A stretch of 22,915 nt of DNA from a virus: positions 1 through 22,915 of the IMG/VR virus record IMGVR_UViG_3300029268_002474. One strand, 5' to 3'. The notes below the pieces were generated by a model. The model was given only the letters and a program-made list of their open reading frames with translations, ran no database searches and had not been told where the DNA came from. The position numbers were made by a program, and so were the translations under genes. Every line of letters starts with the position of its first letter. The first letter of the stretch is position 1. Below are positions 7,060-14,588 of the stretch, piece after piece.

Positions 7060-8905
7060 GGTCCTTATTCCTTAAATTTCTATAGAATTTTATATTTGCG
7101 GCATTATGATAATGATATATAATGCGCGCTTGATTCTTGGAGTCCTTTATAACCCTTATATGATGAATTGCGTTGGGATATTGATTCCAATCCGCGCCTC
7201 CAAAAATACCCCGCGGCCTTAAAAGGTCTTCAGTATACGAGTCTGACTCCGCTTGTCGGACTTTTGGGTGGATAGCTATATATCCTTCATATGGTTTACT
7301 TATGGTATTTATGAAGTCGATCAAATATCTCGGCAGGACTTCATCTCCGAATTGTGCGTTAATGGCATCTAATTTTTGTTGATCGGTGACGTTCACATCG
7401 CTGATTATTTTTTCTATTTGATCGGTATACTGGAATAAGCTGAAGTACATCTCGCCTTTATCCATCACGACCGCTTTTTTATCTATGCTGTTATAAGCAA
7501 CCGGGTTAATTCGGGTATCCGCTATCCAAATTGGCGCAACATTTTGGGTTTTAATTGCTGCAAGTGATAAATAATGGTAGACAAAGCACTTATGCCAATC
7601 TTGGTATAATTCGTCGGGTATCCACAATTCAAACAGATTCAAGTATTCCTTTCTGTTTCCGAACATTCTTGCGCGTTGGATGTATGTGTCTTGCTGAAGC
7701 TTCTTTGCTTCTCTTGTAAAAAACATTCCGATCAAGTTGTCGATCGTTAACCCTCTCGAAATAATATTTCCACCGATTATTATAGTGAATAGAAATTTAG
7801 TTTTAGTAGTGTCGAGTCTATCCTTATTCGTGCTGTCTAGCAATTGAATATATTTCTTTCCGTGGTTATCCCTAATAAATACTGCGATTAAATAGGCGTA
7901 GTCTGGTCCATATTTTTCTTCCGCCATTCGGCCAATTTCATCTAAGATCTCTTTGCGTTCCGGATTGTTTTCATCTGCCAAGGTATCGAATATCTTGCTA
8001 ATGATACGTTCATCTTTTTTGTGTTCTTCAGTTGATCCGCTCGTGTGGATCAAGAAAGAACAATGGGCATCTTCGTTGCCCGGCATTTTCATTTTCTCTT
8101 TTAAATCGTTGTTAATGTTTACATATCCAACGTTGACCAGGAAATTTAATAATGCTTCTTTTAGGTATCTTGGTTCATCCCTATTCACATTCTTCTGTTG
8201 GAACTTAGGCGGCGCTGTTGAATCCATAGGAAAAAAATCATCTTTCCCAACGTATAATTCGTGTGGCTCAAAGTAAATCCACTTTCCAGCAATATTATCA
8301 AATGTGCTATTTAAATCTAATCTCGCCGGTGTAGCTGTAACCCCTATATATATTCCGTCCTCGCCCAACAATTTTCCTATCTCATCATTTATCTTGCTTA
8401 TTTTATTTTTATTTATTTTTGTATTTGGCGATGCATAGTCCGCTTCGTCATCTATAATAATCTTATTTTTCTTATTGCCGACACGGTCGTATAGCTTTTC
8501 AAGGTTCCGTGCATTTTTCTTTGATAGTATTATCCAGGTACGATCACCTATAGGTTGTTCAAGGATACGCGTAATTGGTTCCGGAGTGGGATTTATTCCT
8601 GATGATCTGAATCTGTCTAAGTTCTGATCCAATAGTGTTGTACTATCATTTATTAATACAATAATAATCTTATGGCCTTCGTCCAGTAACTTTGCTGCTA
8701 ATGCTATCATCATTGCGGTTTTGCCGCTTTGTGGTTCCCCGTAGATAACAAACCGCTTATTTCCTGATTTTAGGTTACTAATTGCCTCTTGCACAACCTT
8801 CTCAATGTGTTGGGTATTCTTTCCGCTGTTGCGTAAGTAGTCTATTTGCCTCTTATATCTGGTAGATTCGCTTATATAGCTGTCTAATCTATTAACGTCA
8901 AACAA
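7052..8905 (-). CDS. Z1-domain SF2 helicase-like ATPase (short form)
   Basis: This 617-aa protein has a P-loop, GEPQSGKT (56-63), a DEAD-type Walker B (DDEAD, 152-156) and motif III TAT (190-192). It then has the hallmark Z1 region: GGNIISRGLTIDNL (378-391) and a motif-VI-like QRARMFG (410-416) before YLNLFELW. Z1 proteins are known from restriction-like and other defence loci, where they act with nucleases, methylases or GHKL ATPases. Z1 proteins I recall are often larger, and none of those classical partners is here; only the 155-aa gene overlaps it. The start is a TTG (8903-8905) chosen because GGGAGG sits 6 nt upstream (complement of 8912-8917). The gene is AT-rich and clearly foreign in composition to the flanking phage genes. 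Catalytic residues look intact. Confidence 0.9.
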   Translation of the reverse strand: MFDVNRLDSYISESTRYKRQIDYLRNSGKNTQHIEKVVQEAISNLKSGNKRFVIYGEPQSGKTAMMIALAAKLLDEGHKIIIVLINDSTTLLDQNLDRFRSSGINPTPEPITRILEQPIGDRTWIILSKKNARNLEKLYDRVGNKKNKIIIDDEADYASPNTKINKNKISKINDEIGKLLGEDGIYIGVTATPARLDLNSTFDNIAGKWIYFEPHELYVGKDDFFPMDSTAPPKFQQKNVNRDEPRYLKEALLNFLVNVGYVNINNDLKEKMKMPGNEDAHCSFLIHTSGSTEEHKKDERIISKIFDTLADENNPERKEILDEIGRMAEEKYGPDYAYLIAVFIRDNHGKKYIQLLDSTNKDRLDTTKTKFLFTIIIGGNIISRGLTIDNLIGMFFTREAKKLQQDTYIQRARMFGNRKEYLNLFELWIPDELYQDWHKCFVYHYLSLAAIKTQNVAPIWIADTRINPVAYNSIDKKAVVMDKGEMYFSLFQYTDQIEKIISDVNVTDQQKLDAINAQFGDEVLPRYLIDFINTISKPYEGYIAIHPKVRQAESDSYTEDLLRPRGIFGGADWNQYPNAIHHIRVIKDSKNQARIIYHYHNAANIKFYRNLRNKDHG

Positions 8906-9069
8906 TGTTGACCTCCCTGCCTGATCCAGCGCAACAATCGCTCGTCCTCTTCAGCGACCTTTCCACAAGATTCAATTTAGACTATGGATGACCTTACAAT
9001 ACCGCTAATTATCACTAAATACGCATCATAATAGTTCACCATATTAATTTCCGCAACTACCCCCAAGAC

Positions 9070-9113
9070 CCTGACAAAACCCCCTTTTTTAATGTGCACA
9101 AATGTACTATTAT
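9070..9113 (+). promoter_or_regulatory. Late-operon promoter/operator, second copy of 1276-1318 element
   Basis: CCTGACAAAACCCC starts at 9070, and GCACAAATGTACTATTAT (9096-9113) differs from the copy at 1301-1318 at one position. Block spacing is 26 nt here and 25 nt in the other copy. TATTAT at 9108-9113 would place transcription start near 9120, only about 8 nt before the ATG at 9128, so the transcript would be nearly leaderless. The palindrome is less perfect than in the first copy. Confidence 0.6.
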
Positions 9114-9127
9114 GGTAGGCAACGGCT

Positions 9128-9295
9128 ATGTCTCTACTTGAAAAAGCGCTACAGGAACGTAACTACGAGCTGGCAGCTCTGACCATCGTCTACGGCATGC
9201 TCAGAGTGTTACATGATAGAAAAGAAGCAAAGAGGGGCCCCCAGGGGCAACCAGAACGCCCGGAAGCACGGGTTCTACAGCCGGGTCCTCGATGA
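9128..9295 (+). CDS. Small phage protein, 55 aa, first gene of the late operon
   Basis: The frame begins MSLLEKALQERNYELAALTI and continues VYGMLRVLHDRKEAKRG before a proline- and arginine-rich end. The N-terminal half has a convincing amphipathic helix and resembles short proteins I recall upstream of phage packaging genes. The last 83 nt overlap the next gene in another frame, so the C-terminal tail of about 20 residues is probably shaped by that gene's code. The start lies just downstream of the shared promoter with only a weak TAGG ribosome site. Function unknown. Confidence 0.5.
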   Translation: MSLLEKALQERNYELAALTIVYGMLRVLHDRKEAKRGPQGQPERPEARVLQPGPR

Positions 9296-9560
9296 AGCCC
9301 GCAAGGTCCAGCTTGACGAGGCCCGCGAAGTTGAGGGTATTGATGAGGAGATCGCTTTCCTGCGCGTCCGGCTCCTCACGCTCGTGGAAGAGTACCCCGA
9401 GCGCATCGACCTCCAGCTGCTGGCTGCCGCCACCCTTACCCGTATGGTGCGAACCAAGTTCCATATCAGCGCAGGGGGCAACAGGTCGCTCAAGGATGCC
9501 ATCGGCAAGGTGCTGACGGATATCGCCGTCCCACTGGGAATAAAGGCAATCATTCAGTAG
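9213..9560 (+). CDS. terS: Putative terminase small subunit / DNA-packaging protein
   Basis: The 115-aa protein begins with the RGAPRGNQNARKHGFYS motif (7-23), a signature I recall from small phage proteins encoded just before the terminase large subunit. The rest is helical: an acidic helix (about 26-60) followed by IDLQLLAAATLTRMVRTKF. A DNA-recognition role with the adjacent terminase is likely from position and size. The stop lies 3 nt before the large-subunit ATG. The start at 9213 lies inside the upstream 55-aa frame and has only an AGAG-type ribosome site, so translation may depend on coupling. Confidence 0.7.
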   Translation: MIEKKQRGAPRGNQNARKHGFYSRVLDEARKVQLDEAREVEGIDEEIAFLRVRLLTLVEEYPERIDLQLLAAATLTRMVRTKFHISAGGNRSLKDAIGKVLTDIAVPLGIKAIIQ

Positions 9561-9563
9561 CAG

Positions 9564-10922
9564 ATGGAATTACGCCCGTACCAGCAGGAAGTAGCCAGGG
9601 CCATCTTCGGCAGCATCTTGCAGGGGAAAGGCCTCACATTTTCGGTTGAGATCGCCCGGCAGGGCGGGAAGAACGAGCTTTCGGCGCATATTGAGGTGCT
9701 TTTGTTGACGATGTTTATAGCTAAAGGCGGCACTTCCATCAAATGCTCCCCCACCTTCAAGCCGCAGACCCTTATCAGCATGAACAGGCTGAAGGACCGC
9801 CTGGACGACTTCGGCTACGACGGCATCTGGCAGGCCGAGTACGGCTACATCATGAGGCTGGGGTCCGCCCGCCAGGTGTTTCTATCCGCCGATGAAAGCT
9901 CCAACGTGGTCGGCCACACTTCCGACCTTCTTCTGGAAGTGGACGAGTCTCAGGATATCAACCAGGACAAATACTCCAAGGAGTTCCGCCCGATGGCCAG
10001 CTCCACCAATGCCACCACGGTGCATTACGGCACCACCTGGGATGACGGCACCCTGCTCGAGCAGACCAAGAACCTCAACCTTGAGCTTGAGAAAGAGGAC
10101 GGCGTCAGGCGGCATTTCCGCTTCCCCTGGGAGGTGGTCGCCGCCTGCAACCCCGGCTATGCCACCTTCGTGGAGTCCGAGCGCCACCGCCTGGGCGAGG
10201 ACCACCCGCTCTTCCGCACGCAGTACCGCCTCCTGCCCCTTCCCGCCAGCGGACGCCTCTTCAGCCGCACCCAGCTTGCCCGGCTGACCGGCTCCCATTC
10301 CCGCCAGCGGTCGCGTGCCAACGGGACCATCTACGTCGCCGGCATCGACTATGCCGGCCAAGACGAGCAGCTCGACACCCTGGTACTCACCCGCCCGCAG
10401 CGCGACGCTACCGTCATCACTATCGGCGCCGTGGACTTCAACGGCGGGCGTGAGCCGTCGGTCAGGATAGTGGAGCATTATGCCTGGATAGGCACCCCTC
10501 ACCACGAGCTTCATCCCCAGATCGTGGAGCTGGTGCGCAACAAGTGGAACTGCAGCCGCGTCCTGTGCGATGCCACCGGCATCGGCGAGCCGCTGGTCTC
10601 ATTCCTTCAGAAGTCCTGCGGCTCCCGCGTGGTGCCGTTCAAGTTTACGCAGTTCAGCAAGTCGCAGCTCGGCTTTGATTTGATCGCCTTCGTCAATTCG
10701 GGCCGCGTGCAGTGCTATGCCGGCGACGGCAGCCGGGAATTCGCCGAGTTCATGCTTGAGATGGAGAAGGCCCGCAGCCATTACCGCCCTAACCAGACCA
10801 TCAATTTCTATGTCGACCCCCTCGAGGGCCACGATGATTATTTGATGAGCCTGGCCCTGATGTTGAAGGCCAGCGAGACCAGCAGGCCGCGCGTTGCCAC
10901 GGGAGGCCTGCGTGCCGACTGA
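9564..10922 (+). CDS. terL: Terminase large subunit (packaging ATPase-nuclease)
   Basis: This 452-aa protein pumps phage DNA into the prohead and cuts it. The ATPase part shows a variant Walker A, RQGGKN (32-37, lysine K36), and a Walker B, LLLEVDES (122-129). The RNase H-like nuclease part shows its three acidic positions: D262 in GIDYAG, D336 in CDATGIG and D424-D425 in GHDD. Length and domain order fit the family, and all key residues are present. The ATG follows the small-subunit stop by 3 nt without a good ribosome site, implying coupling. Its end overlaps the portal gene start by 11 nt. This anchors the downstream region as a head-assembly module. Confidence 0.95.
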   Translation: MELRPYQQEVARAIFGSILQGKGLTFSVEIARQGGKNELSAHIEVLLLTMFIAKGGTSIKCSPTFKPQTLISMNRLKDRLDDFGYDGIWQAEYGYIMRLGSARQVFLSADESSNVVGHTSDLLLEVDESQDINQDKYSKEFRPMASSTNATTVHYGTTWDDGTLLEQTKNLNLELEKEDGVRRHFRFPWEVVAACNPGYATFVESERHRLGEDHPLFRTQYRLLPLPASGRLFSRTQLARLTGSHSRQRSRANGTIYVAGIDYAGQDEQLDTLVLTRPQRDATVITIGAVDFNGGREPSVRIVEHYAWIGTPHHELHPQIVELVRNKWNCSRVLCDATGIGEPLVSFLQKSCGSRVVPFKFTQFSKSQLGFDLIAFVNSGRVQCYAGDGSREFAEFMLEMEKARSHYRPNQTINFYVDPLEGHDDYLMSLALMLKASETSRPRVATGGLRAD

Positions 10923-12363
10923 TTTCAAGGTGCAGGACCTGGCCCAGCTCGACCGCGAGCGTTTCAGCGCCTACAAGGCAGCCCTTGATTTCTACAACGG
11001 CACGCAATGGAATACCCCGCCCAAGAACCGCAACGACCGCCAGCTCGTATTTAATTACGCCAAGATCGCCGTGGATAAAGTCACCTCATTTTTAATGAAC
11101 GATGTGAATTACTCTTTCCAGCCGTTGGCCGGCGCCGGGTCCCCGCCCACCAATAACACAAGCCCCATCATGGTGCGCACGGAAAAGCAATCCTTTACCC
11201 CCGCTGAAATAGATGCCGCCAAGCGGGCCGAGGATATCATCTACACCGTCAATGACCAGAACAATACTCAGGAGCTGGACTATACCACCGAGATCGATAC
11301 CGCCGTCCTGGGCGACGGCTGCTATAAAGTGACCTGGGATGTTGTTGAGAAGCGCATCCGCATCACGGCGCCGGATGTCAACGGCCTCTTCGCATGGTGG
11401 AAAGGCGACGACCTCAACCAGGTTTATAAGGTCGCCAGCCGCTATCAGCTTTCAGCCGAGGAAATCGAGCTGCTCTATAAAAAAACCATCGCCAGGAAAA
11501 TTGCCACTATTACGGAATTGTGGACTGATAAGGATTTCATGCTGTTTATTGATAACGATATCCTCGAAAAGAAGCCGAACCCTTACGGCTTCATCCCCTT
11601 TGTTATCTTCCCCAACCTTCGCAAGCCCAAGCAGTTCTGGGGCGTGTCTGATATCCCCCCGATGTATGAGCCTCAGCGTGAGCTTAACCGTGCCCTGTCC
11701 CAGCTGTCCCGCATACTCGAGGTTTCCGGCAATCCCATCGCCGTGCTTGAAGGCGTGGATAACTCCGAGGGCATCGTCGTCGGCCCCGGCCAGGTCTGGA
11801 ATATACCCCCGGACACCAAGGCCTACCTGCTTGACCTGCTGCAGGGCGGCGGCATCCGCCTGCATATCGATTTCATTGATCTCATTTACCGCACCACGCA
11901 CGATATCAGCGAGATCCCCCGTGCCGCCTTCGGAGGCGTTAACGCCCAGATGTCAGGCGTCGCGCTCCAGGTGGAGCTGCAAAGCCTTCACCAGAAAGTG
12001 TTGCGCAAGCGCCTTATCAGGACAAATGTTTACAAGCGCCGCAACCAGCTCATTTTAAAGCTGTGGGCAAAGTTTATGAAACAGGATCTGACTCTCACCA
12101 CCCAGCGGGTCCTGTGGGCGCCGGTTATCCCCGCGGACAAGGCCAACGATGCGCAGAACGAACAGCTACTCGTCCAGTCATTCATCCACAGCAGGCGCAC
12201 TGCTATGGACAACCTGGGCGTGCGTGACACACAACTCGAATTTGATATGTGCATGGAGGAACGCAGGGCCATCCTGCAGATGAATAACGAATTTAAAGCC
12301 CAATCCACCCAGGGCGGAGCGAGAGAGCGAAAAGCCGCCCCGGAAATGGAGCCGGTGCTTTAG
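10912..12363 (+). CDS. Portal protein
   Basis: I start this gene at GTG 10912 because a perfect GGGAGG (10901-10906) lies 5 nt upstream; a TTG at 10894 would add six residues. The 483-aa product has the pattern of SPP1-like portal proteins: RLVFNYAKIAVDKVTSFLMN-type helices near the N-terminus (here QLVFNYAKIAVDKVTSF), a beta-rich wing with LGDGCYKVTWD, then VIFPNLRKPKQFWGVSDI and the long stem-crown helices (PRAAFGGVNAQMSGVALQVE). The portal forms the dodecameric DNA channel at one capsid vertex and docks the terminase. Its position directly after the large terminase is canonical. The start codon overlaps the terminase stop. Confidence 0.9.
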   Translation: MPTDFKVQDLAQLDRERFSAYKAALDFYNGTQWNTPPKNRNDRQLVFNYAKIAVDKVTSFLMNDVNYSFQPLAGAGSPPTNNTSPIMVRTEKQSFTPAEIDAAKRAEDIIYTVNDQNNTQELDYTTEIDTAVLGDGCYKVTWDVVEKRIRITAPDVNGLFAWWKGDDLNQVYKVASRYQLSAEEIELLYKKTIARKIATITELWTDKDFMLFIDNDILEKKPNPYGFIPFVIFPNLRKPKQFWGVSDIPPMYEPQRELNRALSQLSRILEVSGNPIAVLEGVDNSEGIVVGPGQVWNIPPDTKAYLLDLLQGGGIRLHIDFIDLIYRTTHDISEIPRAAFGGVNAQMSGVALQVELQSLHQKVLRKRLIRTNVYKRRNQLILKLWAKFMKQDLTLTTQRVLWAPVIPADKANDAQNEQLLVQSFIHSRRTAMDNLGVRDTQLEFDMCMEERRAILQMNNEFKAQSTQGGARERKAAPEMEPVL

Positions 12364-12381
12364 AGATAGGAGGTACAGATC

Positions 12382-12849
12382 ATGGAAAACGAAACCGTAA
12401 CCGCAGGGGTCGCCAACACTATCGAGGCCGCACCCCCTCCGCCCCCCGCAACCCCGCCGGATCTCACCGGGCGCATCGCTTCGCTTGAAGCTTCGCTTGC
12501 GCAGCGTGAAGCTTCCCTGGCGGATGCTGCACAGGCGATTGAATCCCTCAAAAAGGATTTCACCGCCGCCGAAGCCGCAAACGCCGAGGCCGTGGCCGAG
12601 TATCGCAGGCTGGCCGTCAGTTCCAATCCCATCTTCAACCCTGAGCTTTTGGCCGGTAACTCCATCCCCGAGATAAATGCGGCCATGGTCCGTGCCACAG
12701 ACCTCGTCGCCAAGCTTCAAGCCCAGGTCGCAGCCTCCTATAAGGCCACCTCCGTGCCCGCCGGCGCCCCCGAACGGTCGGGACCCGATACGTCAACCCT
12801 ATCACCCGGCGAAAAAATCCGCTATGCAATCTCCCGTGACAAAAAATAA
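12382..12849 (+). CDS. Scaffold-like coiled-coil protein
   Basis: This 155-aa protein has a proline-rich N-terminus (APPPPPATPP, 16-25), a long heptad-like helix (about 28-75, with repeated SLEASLAQREASL) and a lysine-rich C-terminus (RYAISRDKK). It sits between portal and major capsid, where phage scaffolds are usually encoded, and its composition (Ala, Glu and Ser rich, no cysteine) fits one. No protease is encoded nearby, so the scaffold would leave without cleavage or be cut by a host enzyme. A strong AGGAGGT lies 9 nt before the ATG. The role is inferred from position and coiled-coil character. Confidence 0.7.
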   Translation: MENETVTAGVANTIEAAPPPPPATPPDLTGRIASLEASLAQREASLADAAQAIESLKKDFTAAEAANAEAVAEYRRLAVSSNPIFNPELLAGNSIPEINAAMVRATDLVAKLQAQVAASYKATSVPAGAPERSGPDTSTLSPGEKIRYAISRDKK

Positions 12850-12866
12850 CTTAACAGGAGTTTAAT

Positions 12867-13787
12867 TTGGCCACAACTTTAGCCGAATACGCCAAGCTCA
12901 GCAATGACGTCATGAAAGCTGGCGTCATCGAAACCATAATCGTGGATAACCCCCTGTTGCAACTGTTGCCGTGGGTGGAGATCAACGGCAATGCGCTCAC
13001 CTACAACAGGGAATTGTCCATTCCACTCGCCGAATGGCATCAGGCCAACGACGACTGGAGCACCAGCCCGGCGCTCACCTTCACGCAGAAAACAGCCTCC
13101 CTCTACATACTCGGCCAGAACGCCGACGTGGACAACTACGCCAAGCAGACCCGCAGCAATATCAACGACCTGGAGGGCGTAACCGTTGAATTGACCGCCA
13201 AGGCCATACGCAACGAGCTGGAACTGGCCCTGCTCTACGGCAACACCACCACCAACCCCAACCAGTTCGACGGCCTTATCAAGCTCATAGATACCGGCAC
13301 CGCCTCCAACCAGGTCATCGCCGCGGGCGCTACCGGCGGCGTGACCCTTACCCTTTCCCTGGTTGACCAGCTGATTGACGCTGTAATAGGCGGCAAGCCC
13401 GATTTGCTGCTCATGTGCGCCAAGACCCGCCGCAAGCTGACTGACCTTTCCCGTGCCGCTGGCAACAACCTGCAATGGACCAACGTCCTCGGCGCCCAGG
13501 TCGAATCCTACAACGGCATCCCCATCCAGACCAGCAACCTTATCAAGACCGCCCACACACTGTCGGGTTCAGTCGAAACCGCTTATACAGGCGGGGCGTC
13601 CAACACCATTTACGCCATCAAATTCGGCGAGGATGCTGTCTGCGGCCTCACCGGCGGCGGCGGCCTGCAGATAATCAAGATAGGCGACCTGGAAACCAAG
13701 GATGCTTCCCGCACCCGCATCAAGATGTACTGCGGCCTCGTAATGTTTTCACAGCTCAAAGCCGCAGCCCTGATCGGCATAGCCTAA
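12867..13787 (+). CDS. Major capsid protein (HK97-fold-like)
   Basis: This 306-aa protein is the probable shell subunit. Characteristic stretches are an N-terminal helix, VIETIIVDNPLLQLLPW, an E-loop-like region, a central helix (LEGVTVELTAKAIRNELELA) followed by YGNTTTNPNQFDGLIKLI, and the A-domain with GKPDLLLMCAKTRRKL, GIPIQTSNLI and YAIKFGED. This layout resembles coat proteins of siphoviral and podoviral families without a protease-cleaved arm. The TTG start (12867-12869) is supported by AGGAG 6 nt upstream. It is followed by a hairpin-rich 119-bp gap, which could stabilise or limit the transcript of this most abundant protein. Confidence 0.88.
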   Translation: MATTLAEYAKLSNDVMKAGVIETIIVDNPLLQLLPWVEINGNALTYNRELSIPLAEWHQANDDWSTSPALTFTQKTASLYILGQNADVDNYAKQTRSNINDLEGVTVELTAKAIRNELELALLYGNTTTNPNQFDGLIKLIDTGTASNQVIAAGATGGVTLTLSLVDQLIDAVIGGKPDLLLMCAKTRRKLTDLSRAAGNNLQWTNVLGAQVESYNGIPIQTSNLIKTAHTLSGSVETAYTGGASNTIYAIKFGEDAVCGLTGGGGLQIIKIGDLETKDASRTRIKMYCGLVMFSQLKAAALIGIA

Positions 13788-13822
13788 ATAAAATAATTGT
13801 CGTACCCCCTCAGGGAGTCGAC

Positions 13823-13878
13823 GAGGGACGGAGTCCCTCTCGAACTTAAAAACCACCCCCTCTCCGCTGGAGAGGGGG
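13823..13878. repeat. Two adjacent hairpins, dispersed-repeat type
   Basis: GAGGGAC and GTCCCTC (13823-13829 and 13833-13839) form a 7-bp stem with loop GGA. CCCCCTCTCC and GGAGAGGGGG (13856-13865 and 13869-13878) form a perfect 10-bp stem with loop GCT. The second is nearly the same as the hairpin at 14550-14571. Neither has a U-tract, so they look like dispersed host-type repeats and not terminators. They end just before the ribosome site of the decoration gene. Confidence 0.7.
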
Positions 13879-13906
13879 CAGGGGGAGAGGCAAAAGGAGT
13901 TTTAAC

Positions 13907-14314
13907 ATGGCATTAACAGACCCCGGAGTCGGTAGAAAAGTAATACAGGCGCCCAGCCCCTCAGGTGCTACCGTCCTGCTCGCCGCAGCCTGCGAGGAAG
14001 GCGATATCCTCGGTTATTCCACAGGTTGGAAACTTGCCCTGGCTACCGTCGGCAGCGTTATCAACCCCCAGCTTGTGGCCCTTAAAAAGGGAGCTATCGG
14101 CGATTATATCCCCGTGGCCACGGTTTGCGTCGTGCAGGGCTACACGGGGGCAACCCCCGGCGCTCTCATCTACCTGGCCGAAGGTTCCGCCAGCGGAGAT
14201 GTAACCGAAACAGCGCCTACCACCACCAATGACGTCAAAACCGTCATTGGTGTAGCGCTGGATGCAAACACCGTCGCCTTTAACCTGTCCAACGTCATAG
14301 TCCTGTCGGCTTAA
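13907..14314 (+). CDS. Head decoration / capsid-stabilising protein-like
   Basis: This 135-aa beta-rich, Ala/Gly/Thr/Val-rich protein begins MALTDPGVGRKVIQ and contains GDILGYSTGWKLA and VVQGYTGATPGALIYLAEGS. These recall DUF2190-like and other capsid-associated proteins that sit on or between capsomers. Its place directly after the major capsid gene supports a head-decoration role. A clear AAGGAG lies about 7 nt before the ATG. Alternative roles such as a head-fibre base cannot be excluded. No membrane segment or catalytic motif is seen. Confidence 0.65.
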   Translation: MALTDPGVGRKVIQAPSPSGATVLLAAACEEGDILGYSTGWKLALATVGSVINPQLVALKKGAIGDYIPVATVCVVQGYTGATPGALIYLAEGSASGDVTETAPTTTNDVKTVIGVALDANTVAFNLSNVIVLSA

Positions 14315-14352
14315 AGGAGTGACTGCCCTTTAAGTAGCCTCCTCCCTATAGC

Positions 14353-14385
14353 GGGAGCGGCCGGCCCACCCTCCCGGCCGCTCCC
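14353..14385. repeat. Perfect 12-bp GC-rich hairpin after the decoration gene
   Basis: GGGAGCGGCCGG (14353-14364) and CCGGCCGCTCCC (14374-14385) pair perfectly around a 9-nt loop. No U-tract follows, so it could be a transcript-stabilising 3' end, a pause site or a Rho-assisted terminator. It lies 38 nt after the stop of the decoration gene, in the 274-bp gap before the adaptor gene. Confidence 0.6.
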
Positions 14386-14400
14386 CGCAAACCCCGGCCC

Positions 14401-14434
14401 CGTCATTGTGAGGAGCCTGCGACGAAGCAATCTT
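14401..14434 (+). repeat. Dispersed CGTCATTG...GAAGCAATCTT element, copy 1
   Basis: The element starts CGTCATTGTGAGGAGC and ends GACGAAGCAATCTT, with ATTG and CAAT near its ends as inverted repeats. Related copies, some partial, are at 16737, 16765, 19589, 19613 and 21676, always between genes. I recall such palindromic elements from several bacterial genomes; here they probably come from the host. Confidence 0.7.
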
Positions 14435-14516
14435 AAGGCATAGTGGAATTAGATAAATGACAGAATTCGCAACCATGAGAATCGTCTTATACCCTCGTAC
14501 CAAAGAGGGATGTGAT

Positions 14517-14571
14517 GAAGGGGCGCAGCCCCTTCAATCCATAAAATCACCCCCTCTCCTGGGAGAGGGGG
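14517..14571. repeat. Two adjacent hairpins before the adaptor gene
   Basis: GAAGGGGC and GCCCCTTC (14517-14524 and 14528-14535) form an 8-bp stem with loop GCA. CCCCCTCTCC (14550-14559) pairs with GGAGAGGGGG (14562-14571), matching the hairpin at 13856-13878. The tail of the second repeat (GGGGGTGAGGG) provides the Shine-Dalgarno sequence for the ATG at 14589. Confidence 0.7.
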
Positions 14572-14588
14572 AAGGGGGTGAGGGTTAA

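Noticed and set aside
1276-9113. The paired elements as attachment sites (attL/attR) of a nested element
   Set aside because: The copies are interrupted and imperfect, each ends in a -10-like box just before an operon, and the cargo between contains no second integrase. A shared promoter/operator explains them better.
12879-13556. 225-aa minus-strand frame under the capsid gene
   Set aside because: It is antisense to the capsid gene, Gly/Val-biased and has no ribosome site; a shadow of GC-rich codon usage.
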